11,919 bases of DNA from Rectinema sp003452735 (GCA_035415815.1 DAOOGR010000053.1:1-11919), one strand, 5' to 3'. Shown: positions 1 to 7,436, counted from the stretch's first letter. The notes: a model not told the origin generated them from the letters alone. Numbers and translations are program-made.

Positions 1-140
1 TCTCACAGTGTCCAACAAACTGGCAGATGAATCCCGTGGAGTCTGTCGAATGGCTCGAGAAAAATATGATTCCCTACTATCCCCTAGGCGAAATCAAAGA
101 TACTCTCAGCACGGCTGCAGCCCCTGCGCAGGCGCATTGA
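1..140 (+). CDS. 2-oxoacid:ferredoxin oxidoreductase beta (TPP) subunit, C-terminal end (partial)
   Basis: The reading frame enters from the left edge (codons in phase with base 3) and ends at TGA 138-140. The 45 visible residues contain CPTNWQMNPVESVEWLEKNM followed by IPYYPLGEIKD. This matches the C-terminus of the thiamine-pyrophosphate-binding beta subunit of 2-oxoglutarate/2-oxoisovalerate:ferredoxin oxidoreductases (KorB/VorB type), where a CPT(N/G)W..P.E...W..E.M...YPLG segment is typical. In that family the beta subunit binds TPP and, with alpha and gamma subunits, decarboxylates a 2-oxoacid to an acyl-CoA while reducing ferredoxin in the cytoplasm. The gamma subunit starts 12 bases downstream, which supports the assignment. 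The 5' part, with the TPP-binding and cysteine motifs, lies outside the window, so the substrate cannot be decided. Confidence 0.85.
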   Translation, partial: SQCPTNWQMNPVESVEWLEKNMIPYYPLGEIKDTLSTAAAPAQAH

Positions 141-152
141 AAGGAGCGTTCC

Positions 153-689
153 ATGACCGAAAAAACATTTATGACCGGCTTCGGTGGCCAGGGCATTATT
201 TCGATGGGGCAGCTTTGGGTGTATTGCGCAATGAAAGAGGGCCTCAAGGTAACCTTTTTCCCCTTCTATGGAGCAGAGAAGCGCGGCGGTATTGCACGCG
301 CATCGGTAATAGTTTCGGACAGCGAAATAACAAGTCCAATTGTCACCGTTGCCGATTCAGTCGTCATAATGAATCAGGACTCCGTGGAAATTGGAGAGAA
401 GGTTTGTAAAGAAGGCGGAATCATATGTGTCAATTCCAGCCTCGTCAAGAAAGATCCTGCGCGCCCTGATGCAAGAATCTATCATATTCCATGCAACGAG
501 ATAGCGCTCAAGCTCGGCAATGTCCGTGTTGCAAACATGATAATGATGGGAGCCCTTAGTAAGGTGACAGGAGCCGTTAAGCTTCAAGACCTCGACACTA
601 TATTGCCAAGCTATTTCTCTTCGAATAAGCGTTCGCTCATCGAGATCAATATTGCTGCAGTTGAGGAAGGAAAGAAGGTAGTAGCGTGA
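153..689 (+). CDS. 2-oxoacid:ferredoxin oxidoreductase gamma subunit
   Basis: This 178-residue protein is the gamma subunit of a 2-oxoacid:acceptor oxidoreductase (KorC/VorC type), the usual size for a stand-alone gamma chain. Residues 9-14 read GFGGQG, the glycine-rich signature of the family, followed by FFPFYGAEKRGGIARASV at about 56-73, which matches the conserved PxYGxExRGG segment. The gamma domain helps form the CoA-using complex with the TPP-binding beta chain. The start at 153 is set by the GFGGQG spacing and by an AAGGAG Shine-Dalgarno at 141-146, immediately after the stop of the beta subunit; the two are clearly one operon in beta-gamma order. Substrate could be 2-oxoglutarate, a branched-chain 2-oxoacid or similar. 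Nothing visible here separates these, so I give no gene symbol. Confidence 0.9.
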   Translation: MTEKTFMTGFGGQGIISMGQLWVYCAMKEGLKVTFFPFYGAEKRGGIARASVIVSDSEITSPIVTVADSVVIMNQDSVEIGEKVCKEGGIICVNSSLVKKDPARPDARIYHIPCNEIALKLGNVRVANMIMMGALSKVTGAVKLQDLDTILPSYFSSNKRSLIEINIAAVEEGKKVVA

Positions 690-695
690 TATAAT
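687..695 (+). promoter_or_regulatory. Extended -10 promoter candidate for the GT51 gene
   Basis: TGA-TATAAT is a perfect -10 hexamer (690-695) preceded by the TG of an extended -10 (687-688). No good -35 hexamer lies at 16-18 bp. Initiation about 7 bp downstream would fall near 702, only about 5 nt before the ATG at 707. The box overlaps the TGA stop of the upstream gamma-subunit gene. Inferred from sequence only. Confidence 0.5.
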
Positions 696-706
696 GCTCT
701 CACCTT

Positions 707-1708
707 ATGAAGCCTGAATCGCAGTCGTCAGAATTACCGAAGGGAACGAAAAACCGCAAAGCTCGAAAGCTGATTTGGAAAGTTATCCGAATAGCCTTAA
801 TAGCAATACTCATTGTACACCTAGTCTATATAGGGCTGACGAGCGCCCTCATATTTACATATAAGTTCGCTAATCCTCCTACAACAGTGCTTATGCTATA
901 TCGTTCGACTGTAAGTCATTGGAAAGTGCAAAAGCCCATTCCCCTAAAGACTTCACAGATCCCTTTGTATGTTAGGAGGATGCTAATCTCGGTAGAAGAT
1001 GGCAAATTCTACGAACATCACGGCATTGACATAGAGGCCATCAAAAGAGCACGAGAGCTCAATGAAAAAGTGGGCAAACCGATGTATGGTGGAAGCACGA
1101 TTACCATGCAGGTCGCGCGCACACTTTTTCTTTTACCTACTAAGAGTTATGTCCGCAAGTATTTCGAAGCCATAACGGCGCTGGAGCTAGAACTCATTCT
1201 CTCCAAAGATCGTATTCTCGAACTCTATTTTGGTTATGCAGAATGGGGCAAAGGGATCTTTGGAATAGAGCGTGCTTCTCGAGTCTATTATGGCAAAGGT
1301 GTGGCAAGTATCGATCGAGATCAGGCAGCTCGTCTTATAGCTCTTCTTTCTTCTCCCATAAAATATACACCCGATACCCTCTATCGCTCGTTGATCTTGA
1401 GGCAGAGATATGCCTATCTTGTTGCTCGATATGTGGCTGCCGTACCTGTAGCGGCTATCTCGGTCGAGACACCGCCGCCATCCGGAATAGAACCCTCTGT
1501 CGACATATCTGAGATACCCGATGCTGAGGAAGATGTTACAGCAGAACAGGGCATCTCTCCGAATTCTGAAGGATTATCCGAGGATACATCTTCAGCGCCG
1601 TCCTCAACAGAGACTGCGGAACCCGCTCTACAGGTTGATACTTTGAAAGAGACTACGAATCAAATGAAAACAGATAAATCATCGACTCCAGGGACTTCTG
1701 AGTTTTAA
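707..1708 (+). CDS. mtgA: Monofunctional peptidoglycan glycosyltransferase (GT51) with disordered C-terminal tail
   Basis: The 333-residue protein should polymerise lipid II into glycan strands at the outer face of the inner membrane. A basic N-terminus is followed by one membrane anchor at about residues 23-50. The GT51 domain spans about 75-245. It shows the catalytic Glu motif EDGKFYEHHG (96-105 region, E97), GGSTITMQ (128-135), RKxxE (150-154) and KDRILELYF with EWGKGIFGIERAS (168-191). There is no transpeptidase domain. The family is usually about 220-250 residues; here about 80 extra residues (255-333) are rich in Ser, Thr, Glu and Pro, with no recognisable domain. There is no Shine-Dalgarno before ATG 707; a TGATATAAT box ends 11 bp upstream, suggesting its own near-leaderless transcript rather than coupling to the oxidoreductase genes. 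It converges on the DUF188 gene, with 9 bp between stops. Confidence 0.88.
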   Translation: MKPESQSSELPKGTKNRKARKLIWKVIRIALIAILIVHLVYIGLTSALIFTYKFANPPTTVLMLYRSTVSHWKVQKPIPLKTSQIPLYVRRMLISVEDGKFYEHHGIDIEAIKRARELNEKVGKPMYGGSTITMQVARTLFLLPTKSYVRKYFEAITALELELILSKDRILELYFGYAEWGKGIFGIERASRVYYGKGVASIDRDQAARLIALLSSPIKYTPDTLYRSLILRQRYAYLVARYVAAVPVAAISVETPPPSGIEPSVDISEIPDAEEDVTAEQGISPNSEGLSEDTSSAPSSTETAEPALQVDTLKETTNQMKTDKSSTPGTSEF

Positions 1709-1717
1709 AGCATTAGC

Positions 1718-2278
1718 CTATTTTTTTGGTGCAGCTTTTTGTCTCACAGCTTGGACTATGAGCTTTTCGAGGGCATCCGCAAAGCGCTTCATATAGGAGG
1801 GTTTTCTTAAATTGCCTTTGGGACTAGGAGGAGCAATTCCCGAATCTCGCATATATGCAAGAGCATCTCGAAGAGAGCGTCGCTCGCCTATATTTTCAAA
1901 AGTAAAAATATCACCGCGATCGTTCATGGTATGAACAGAATGCGCCAGCAGGCGCTCTGCAAGAGGAATGTCTCGGGTTATGGCTATATCATTTTGTTCT
2001 GCATGAGCTTCAATGTAGAAATCGGCGGCTCCATCTCCAGGCTCGACAAGGATGAGATAATCTCTAGGAATTTCTGGAAGATTTCGGCTTGCCACAAAGC
2101 GCACCAAGATTGAAATACCATCGTAATTTCTCTTTGTTTTAGCCCTTCTTATTAGCATTGGCCTGATATCTTTTGGGAGAGAATCGGCATCCACCCATAT
2201 AGTCAGTGTGAAATCAGACTCATTAGCCCTAGAGTTGGAGGACGAGTTCAAGGGATCTTTTTGCGAAGCTGCACTCAT
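1718..2278 (-). CDS. YaiI/YqxD family (DUF188) protein
   Basis: The start is taken at ATG 2278-2276, not at an upstream ATG in the same frame near 2362, because the shorter form overlaps the preceding isomerase stop as ATGA. The extra 28 residues of the longer form are Arg/Cys-rich and unlike the family. The resulting 186-residue protein has an 18-24 residue polar leader, then the DUF188 signatures: WVDAD (28-32), RFVASRN (60-66), DIAITRDIPLA (97-107), RGDIFTFENI (121-130) and a C-terminal SYMKRFADALEKL segment. The DIxITxDIPLA block resembles the PIN-like fold assigned to this family, so a nuclease-like or nucleotide-binding role has been proposed, but the biochemical function is not established. 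It is third in the helicase-isomerase-YaiI operon and translationally coupled to the isomerase. Confidence 0.88.
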   Translation of the reverse strand: MSAASQKDPLNSSSNSRANESDFTLTIWVDADSLPKDIRPMLIRRAKTKRNYDGISILVRFVASRNLPEIPRDYLILVEPGDGAADFYIEAHAEQNDIAITRDIPLAERLLAHSVHTMNDRGDIFTFENIGERRSLRDALAYMRDSGIAPPSPKGNLRKPSYMKRFADALEKLIVQAVRQKAAPKK

Positions 2279-3528
2279 GTGTCTATCTCGCCAACAGCAG
2301 CAATCCAAAGTTTGCCTTCTCCTTTTAGTTCGAGCTGTCCGCAGGATCCAGCGGCAAAGCATGATTTGCGAGCTGGCAATTCTAGTTGTTCTCCATTATG
2401 AAGTCGAAAGCTTCCTTTGGTACATAGAAAGATCTTTGGTCCCCCAGATGTAATGGTTATCGAAGAAGAGGAGGCGCTGGAGTTGACCTCGATGGATTCG
2501 AGTCGAAATTCTTTAGCTGGGGTCTTGTAGATGGCATGGGTTCCCCAATCGAATCGTTGATATTCGGGTAGAATCAAGAGAGGTTTCGTTTCCAGGTCGA
2601 CAATATTACATAGAAGATCTACATCGATATGCTTGACAGTTAGGCCTGCCCTTATGACATTGTCGGAGCAAGCCATGATCTCAAGAATGCTGCCTTTTAG
2701 ATAAGAGTGAATCACACCAGCGGGTACGAATAGACCTTGACCGGGCTCAAGCTGCAACAGATCGAGAAAAAGGGGAGCGAACTGCCCTGGATCACCCGGA
2801 TAGCGAGATTGTAGCTCTAATACCCAATGTGCAGCATCTCGAGCTGTCTTTTGTTCCGAATGAAGGAGCTGTTCGGCTCGAGCATGCAATTCAGTCTCTA
2901 ATGCTAGATATTCCTCGCCTCTAACACAAAAGAGTCGCTTTATTAGGCTACGGAGTTCACTTTTATCCTTTCCTTTAAATTCGAGAGAATCGCAAAGCGA
3001 GTGACCCAAAAGAGAGCATATTTCATATATCGAGCGAAATCCTGCCATGGCTTGAAATGATGTAAGTGCTACGGCCAGCTCCGGTTTATGGTGGGGGTCT
3101 TTGAATGTCCGCTCTGGAGCCAATCGGCCAATACCAGCCGATTCTTCTTTTGCAAATCCTATTTTTGCTTGTTCAAGGTTTGGGTGAACTTGAAGGGAAA
3201 GAGGAGAAGCTGCAGCGAGCACCTTGAAGAGAAAAGGCAATTCATTATATTTTTTAGAAATATGATCTCCAAGCCAGTGAGCAGAATCTTGTTTTATCAG
3301 CGTATCGAGAGCAAATTCCGAATCATCGAGAATAATCTTAGATGGCGCTCTTTCGTGACTTCCCATCCAGACCTCTCCAATAGGATAGCCTGGTCGCAGC
3401 TCTGCTTCCACAAAGGGTATAATCCCTTTAGTATCACCCCATGCATATTGTTGGGCAGAGTTTTTTAGCAAGCTAAGGCAGGGTGGAGTTCGCCGTTCGG
3501 TATAGATCGAATTGTTCTTTTCGTCCAT
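2275..3528 (-). CDS. manA: Mannose-6-phosphate isomerase, class I
   Basis: The 417-residue protein should interconvert fructose-6-phosphate and mannose-6-phosphate in the cytoplasm, linking glycolysis to mannose use and GDP-mannose synthesis. Type I zinc-isomerase motifs are present in order: an N-terminal QYAWG (27-31), GEVWMGSH (51-58), LQVHP giving zinc ligands Q113 and H115, HKPE giving E150, FVPAGVIHSYLKG giving H274, and SDNVIRAGLT with the catalytic Arg R293. Length fits the family (about 390-420). The start lies 8 bases after the helicase TAA, with an AAAGGT Shine-Dalgarno overlapping that stop, so it is probably co-transcribed with and partly coupled to the helicase. Its own TGA overlaps the ATG of the next gene. 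No metabolic link with the flanking helicase and DUF188 genes is evident. Confidence 0.95.
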   Translation of the reverse strand: MDEKNNSIYTERRTPPCLSLLKNSAQQYAWGDTKGIIPFVEAELRPGYPIGEVWMGSHERAPSKIILDDSEFALDTLIKQDSAHWLGDHISKKYNELPFLFKVLAAASPLSLQVHPNLEQAKIGFAKEESAGIGRLAPERTFKDPHHKPELAVALTSFQAMAGFRSIYEICSLLGHSLCDSLEFKGKDKSELRSLIKRLFCVRGEEYLALETELHARAEQLLHSEQKTARDAAHWVLELQSRYPGDPGQFAPLFLDLLQLEPGQGLFVPAGVIHSYLKGSILEIMACSDNVIRAGLTVKHIDVDLLCNIVDLETKPLLILPEYQRFDWGTHAIYKTPAKEFRLESIEVNSSASSSSITITSGGPKIFLCTKGSFRLHNGEQLELPARKSCFAAGSCGQLELKGEGKLWIAAVGEIDT

Positions 3529-3536
3529 AAGATCAA

Positions 3537-6095
3537 TTACCTTTCATTATCAAGGAATTCTGCCACATCTCGACAAATAGAGTCCAGAGCCCCCATCCCG
3601 AGTCTACATCTAGGAAGGCTTGAGATAAAAAGACTTCCATAAGCCTTTTTCAAGATGCGAACATCGAGGACAGCAACGACCCCGCGATCCTGCGAGTGAC
3701 GTATAAGTCGTCCAAAACCTTGCTTAAAGAGAATTACAGCCTCAGGAATGCTCATCTCCGCAAAGGAATTTCCGCCGCGAGCATCGATGGCAGCAGCCCT
3801 CGAGGATTGGATAGGGTCGGTTGGCACGCGAAACGGAAGTTTAGTGATAATGACCAAGGAAAGAGTTTCGCCCGGCGCATCCACACCTTCCCAGAAGGAT
3901 TCTGTCGCAAAAAGGACGCTGGAAATGTCATTTACAAAGGTTCGAAGCAAGGAATATCTATCTTTCTGCCCCTGTCTAAGGGCTAATATGCCTTCTTTCT
4001 CCAATAGTGGAGAGACAGCATCATATGTGTCGCGAAGCGCCTTATGACTTGTAAAAAGCACCAGTGCGCGTCCACGTGAAGCCTTAAGCAGTTTCGCTAC
4101 CGCTGTGTTTAGGTAAGTCTGGAATTCAGCACTATCTGGCGACGGAGCTTCGGTGTCGATGGCGAGCATTGCATTCTTGGAATAGGGGAAAGGCGAAGGA
4201 TAATTTTTTTGCAGAACTCGGAGGTTTTTCGTAGAGTCTTCTTCTAAGGTCAGGCTTGGTTGTCGATGCTTCAACTTTTTGTCCGGTAGTTCGAGTGCCG
4301 ACGATCTATCCCCTGATATTCCAGTTCCCAATAATCCCACTCGGCTCCGCCACCATTGAAAGGAGCCGTTGATCGTGAGAGTTGCGCTTGTGCAAATGCA
4401 GCTGCGAATCTTGCTGAAAAGTCGTTCTGAAAGTAGGGGAGCCACTTCTAGAGGAGTGGCGCTGCATATGACCATAGGTTCTTTAGGATTCTTATTATCG
4501 ACTTGGAGCCAAAATATAGAGCTTGGCTCAGCTTCAGGGTTGATGAATCGCGCCAATAAAGCTGCCGTCTCTTCTAGAGACCGGAGTGTAATCCTGAGTT
4601 CTATCACACTTTCTTCGTCTTCCAGTTCCAAAGCAATTGCTTCGGAGATTTCTCCAAGGCGCGTGACTAGCAAGGCGATCTCTTTCTCGAGGTTCTGCAG
4701 AGTCGACAGGAACATGGTGCGATTAATGCCAGATAAATTTTTTACAAGGATGCTCGATTCTTTTTCCGAAAAGCAAGTGCAAGCGATAGCGTTGAAAGAA
4801 TCGACCGATGATTCAGCTTTCTCGATTTGAAGACGAGCAGTGTCAATCAGGCTTGAAGGAATATCGCCCAATTTTGAGATTGAAGCTAATATCCCAACTT
4901 GAAGCCGCTTCTTACGTCTTGAAAGTCTTGAGAGCAGCCTTTGGATGGACCTCTTTGAAAAAGTCTCAGAAAATAGACTTGTTGCGCTTGCTTCGAGTGC
5001 GTGCGCCTCGTCTATCACAAGCGCCTGATATGAAGGCAAAACCGTATTGATGCTTCCTTCTCGAGTTCGTTTTGCCTCCAAGTCAGCAAGCAAGACATGA
5101 TGATTGACTATGATGAGCTGTGCGCTCGCCGCTTCTAGCCTTACATGAATTACATGGCATTTGTCGTGATAAGGGCAATGCAAGGACAGACAATAATCGC
5201 TTTCGGAGCACACACGGCTCCATATAGGATCATCATCTGGCAGAGCAAGGTCTGACTTGTCGCCACTTCCTCCTCCGTTGTCCCACTCGAGGATCTCTCT
5301 GAGTTTTATCGAAGAATCGGAAAAAAGAGCATCTTCCTCGATCGCTTCATATAGTCTGCGTTTGCATAGATAATTTCCTCGCCCTTTGACAATCACTGCC
5401 TTTGCTTGCTTTTTGAACAAGGAGCTCACTAGAGGAAAATCCTTCTTATATATTTGCTGTTGGAGATTGATAGTAGCCGTTGATACCACTACGCGTTCGC
5501 TGTTTCCAATTGCCCAGGCTAGAGCCGGTATAAGATAGGCAAAAGATTTCCCTACACCTGTACCAGCTTCAGCAACAAGAATCCCTCCATCCGAGATGAT
5601 CTCCGCGACGTCGTGAGCCATTTCTACCTGTGAGAGCCGTGGCTCGAATTCGGGCATGATATGCGATAGCTTTCCAGAGGAATCGAGCACAGCCGCGATT
5701 TCGTCTGCATCTAAAGGACGAATTGTCTTGGGTTTGACTGGTTCAGCGACAACGAGTACATGTTCGACTTCATTGTCGACAATATAGCTACCAATGCCTT
5801 CAGCCCCTGCTTCGGCTGCTACCACAATATCTGCATCCGAAGGGAAAAGCATGCCGGAGGGGTGGTTGTGAATAAGCACCTGTGCATGTGAATGCTTTTG
5901 GAAGGGCGCAGGTACAGCGCTCTCCGTCCCTCTAGCCAAAATATCGATATTCTTTACAAGTCCTTTAGAATCAAGGGTTCCTACTGCAAATATTTCTCTG
6001 CCTTCCATGGCAAGAATCGCAGACCTAAGTTCATTCTGTGCTTCTGTCGAAAACCGTGTAGCCACATCTAAGATTGCGGATTGTTTTTTGCTCAC
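3537..6095 (-). CDS. DinG/XPD-type Fe-S DNA helicase with N-terminal JAMM (RadC-like) domain
   Basis: This 852-residue protein fuses two modules. Residues about 1-120 form a JAMM/MPN domain with E34 and HNHPSGMLFPSDAD (76-89), an intact zinc-metalloprotease motif close to that of RadC. The rest is a superfamily 2 helicase of the DinG/YoaA/XPD group: Walker A AGTGVGKS (177-184), DEAH (362-365), a motif V-like EGVDAPG and the motif VI QGFGRLIR (792-799). Between motifs I and II, C244, C302, C307 and C313 have the C-x4-C-x5-C spacing expected of a 4Fe-4S cluster; C296 is an extra cysteine. Established for the group: ATP-driven 5'-3' unwinding in DNA repair. The start is GTG 6095-6093; the nearest ATG overlaps it out of frame and is followed at once by TGA. 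There is no Shine-Dalgarno; an extended -10 lies 6 nt upstream. First gene of the operon with manA and the DUF188 gene. Confidence 0.92.
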   Translation of the reverse strand: MSKKQSAILDVATRFSTEAQNELRSAILAMEGREIFAVGTLDSKGLVKNIDILARGTESAVPAPFQKHSHAQVLIHNHPSGMLFPSDADIVVAAEAGAEGIGSYIVDNEVEHVLVVAEPVKPKTIRPLDADEIAAVLDSSGKLSHIMPEFEPRLSQVEMAHDVAEIISDGGILVAEAGTGVGKSFAYLIPALAWAIGNSERVVVSTATINLQQQIYKKDFPLVSSLFKKQAKAVIVKGRGNYLCKRRLYEAIEEDALFSDSSIKLREILEWDNGGGSGDKSDLALPDDDPIWSRVCSESDYCLSLHCPYHDKCHVIHVRLEAASAQLIIVNHHVLLADLEAKRTREGSINTVLPSYQALVIDEAHALEASATSLFSETFSKRSIQRLLSRLSRRKKRLQVGILASISKLGDIPSSLIDTARLQIEKAESSVDSFNAIACTCFSEKESSILVKNLSGINRTMFLSTLQNLEKEIALLVTRLGEISEAIALELEDEESVIELRITLRSLEETAALLARFINPEAEPSSIFWLQVDNKNPKEPMVICSATPLEVAPLLSERLFSKIRSCICTSATLTINGSFQWWRSRVGLLGTGISGDRSSALELPDKKLKHRQPSLTLEEDSTKNLRVLQKNYPSPFPYSKNAMLAIDTEAPSPDSAEFQTYLNTAVAKLLKASRGRALVLFTSHKALRDTYDAVSPLLEKEGILALRQGQKDRYSLLRTFVNDISSVLFATESFWEGVDAPGETLSLVIITKLPFRVPTDPIQSSRAAAIDARGGNSFAEMSIPEAVILFKQGFGRLIRHSQDRGVVAVLDVRILKKAYGSLFISSLPRCRLGMGALDSICRDVAEFLDNER

Positions 6096-6101
6096 ATGGC
6101 G

Positions 6102-6110
6102 AGTATAGCA
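6102..6110 (-). promoter_or_regulatory. Extended -10 promoter of the helicase operon
   Basis: Read on the minus strand, TGC-TATACT is an extended -10 element (TG at 6110-6109, hexamer 6107-6102). Only 6 nt separate it from the GTG start at 6095, so the transcript would begin at or next to the start codon. No good -35 hexamer is seen at 16-18 bp. Leaderless expression is inferred. Confidence 0.5.
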
Positions 6111-6227
6111 TGTATATTCGATTGTTACGAATCTTTGACAAACACAGATCTGTTCTTATCGAAGATCTCAATCAAGGATTCGATGCCCAATTAGGTAGTT
6201 GCGAATCTTGAGGTTCCAGGTATATCC

Positions 6228-6233
6228 TATAAA
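6228..6233 (+). promoter_or_regulatory. -10-like element immediately upstream of the 100-residue gene
   Basis: TATAAA lies 5 nt before ATG 6239, and no Shine-Dalgarno is present. A TTGAGG at 6208-6213 is only 14 bp away, too close for a standard -35; TTGCGA (6199-6204) with TATATC (6221-6226) at 16 bp is an alternative pair. If either is used, the leader is about 0-6 nt. Confidence 0.35.
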
Positions 6234-6238
6234 GTCAC

Positions 6239-6541
6239 ATGGATTCCAAAACCGAACAAGGCATAGGCTTAAGCCTGGGCAATACCCATTATGTGCAACC
6301 TCGCTGGCGATCTATGCCTGCAGAGGATATATACCGCCACTCAAAAAATGAAGAAAAAGATAGTTATGTTCGTGCCCTGGCTAAACTTCAAGAAGAGGAT
6401 GAAGAGATTCTCTTGCCACCAGAGCGAGGGCCAATTGTTTTCCGCGACGGAGTTTTTCAGATCGACATGAGCCGCATAGAAGAGAAAGGCGATATAGACC
6501 TCGAGCTGAAAAAACTTATCGACAATATTATGAAACCTTGA
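6239..6541 (+). CDS. Conserved-looking hypothetical protein, 100 residues
   Basis: I do not recognise this protein. It is soluble and strongly charged, with an acidic, helix-prone middle (about residues 42-58, including KLQEEDEEILLP) and a short hydrophobic-polar segment GPIVFRDGVFQID (about 64-76). It ends in an Arg/Lys/Glu/Asp/Leu-rich stretch that could form an amphipathic helix (about 78-98). There is no signal peptide, membrane segment or cysteine. It starts at ATG 6239 without a Shine-Dalgarno and just after a TATAAA box. It is divergent from the helicase operon (143 bp between starts) and lies 112 bp upstream of the exonuclease gene. The protein-like composition, the absence of a better frame and the promoter placement support it as real. 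A role as a small regulatory or partner protein would be a guess. Confidence 0.7.
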   Translation: MDSKTEQGIGLSLGNTHYVQPRWRSMPAEDIYRHSKNEEKDSYVRALAKLQEEDEEILLPPERGPIVFRDGVFQIDMSRIEEKGDIDLELKKLIDNIMKP

Positions 6542-6653
6542 GGAAGGCATCTACAGATGTGCTTACAATATCAATAGAAAGCGAAGTTTACATAGAGCCC
6601 GCTTTGCGGCCAATACTGCATACAATATAGAAGGCAACTGAGGGATAATTTCG

Positions 6654-7436
6654 ATGATCAAGAGCTATTCGTGGAATGTAAATGGGCTTCGCGCCTGCGC
6701 AGAAAAAGGCTTCCTAGACTGGGTTGAGACGACTGCCGCTGATTTTATCTGTATCCAGGAGATCAAATTACAGGAGCCCCAACTGACTGATGAGCTTCGC
6801 CATCCTATGGCATACAACGGGAAGCGCTACCATAGTTTCTGGGCTTTCTCCGAAAGGAAGGGCTATTCCGGAACAGGGCTCTATGTGCTTCGCGAGCCGG
6901 TTTCGGTGACTAAGCTGGGTATTTCCGAATTCGATATCGAGGGCAGAACTGTCATCGCCGATTATGGCGGATTTCTAATAATGAGTGCTTATTTCCCCAA
7001 CAGCCAAGAAGCAGGTATGCGGCTCGACTATAAACTCCGTTTCTGTGATGCAATCCTCGATTTCTGCAATTTCGAACGTTCAAAAGGCAAACATGTGATA
7101 GTAGCGGGGGATTATAACATAGCCCATAAGCCTATCGATCTAGCCCGTCCTGAGCAAAACGAAGGCAATGCCGGATATTTACCCGAAGAGCGAGCTTGGA
7201 TGGACAAATTCACCTCCATAGGCTACATTGATACATTCCGATTGTTCTGCAAAGAGCCGGGTAGATATACATGGTGGAGCTATCGCTCCCCAAAAGCCAG
7301 AGAAAAGAATATCGGGTGGCGCTTAGACTACCACTGCGTCGATGAAGAGTTTTCGCCGGCTCTGCTTGCAGCCGATATACACGCCGAAGTAATGGGATCC
7401 GATCATTGTCCTGTGTCGCTTTTTCTCGATCTGTGA
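6654..7436 (+). CDS. Exodeoxyribonuclease III / AP endonuclease (ExoA type)
   Basis: The 260-residue enzyme belongs to the EEP-fold AP endonucleases that incise DNA 5' to abasic sites in base excision repair and have 3'-5' exonuclease and 3'-phosphodiesterase activity. All core motifs are intact: WNVNGLRA (N8), QEIK (metal ligand E36), SGTGLY (72-77), SAYFPN (Y113), GDYNIAH (D153 and N155), NIGWRLDY (D225) and GSDHCP (D250, H251). The length and the RxxxxGWRLDY/GSDHCP ending resemble Bacillus ExoA more than E. coli XthA. A GAGGG Shine-Dalgarno precedes ATG 6654. TACAAT at 6621-6626 could be a -10, giving a leader of about 20 nt, but I see no matching -35. A weak hairpin follows the gene at 7465-7479. 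Confidence 0.95.
   Translation: MIKSYSWNVNGLRACAEKGFLDWVETTAADFICIQEIKLQEPQLTDELRHPMAYNGKRYHSFWAFSERKGYSGTGLYVLREPVSVTKLGISEFDIEGRTVIADYGGFLIMSAYFPNSQEAGMRLDYKLRFCDAILDFCNFERSKGKHVIVAGDYNIAHKPIDLARPEQNEGNAGYLPEERAWMDKFTSIGYIDTFRLFCKEPGRYTWWSYRSPKAREKNIGWRLDYHCVDEEFSPALLAADIHAEVMGSDHCPVSLFLDL

Noticed and set aside
8..409. Long plus-strand frame with a GTG start at the left edge, overlapping the oxidoreductase gene.
   Set aside because: It is Arg/Ser/Cys-rich and matches no family. The other frames of the same bases give the recognisable beta-subunit C-terminus and the GFGGQG gamma subunit.
1707..1742. AAAGC...GCTTTTT pairing after the GT51 gene as an intrinsic terminator.
   Set aside because: The stem is only 5 bp with an interrupted loop of about 22 nt, and it lies inside the converging DUF188 gene; too weak to call.
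2279..2362. N-terminal extension of the DUF188 protein starting at an upstream ATG.
   Set aside because: It would lie wholly within the isomerase C-terminus in another frame and encode an Arg/Cys-rich stretch. The ATGA-overlapping start at 2278 fits the family and operon structure.
4369..5050. Plus-strand open frames of 80-153 codons inside the helicase gene.
   Set aside because: They are antisense to conserved helicase sequence (including DEAH and the region after the Fe-S domain) and have no family resemblance or Shine-Dalgarno.
6549..6566. CATCT-AC-AGATG inverted repeat after the 100-residue gene.
   Set aside because: The stem is 5 bp with a 2-nt loop and no T tract, so it is unlikely to be a terminator or operator.
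6587..6626. TTTACA (6587-6592) with downstream AATACT or TACAAT as an exonuclease-gene promoter.
   Set aside because: Spacings are 19 and 28 bp, outside the usual range. TACAAT alone may still be a -10 but has no matching -35.
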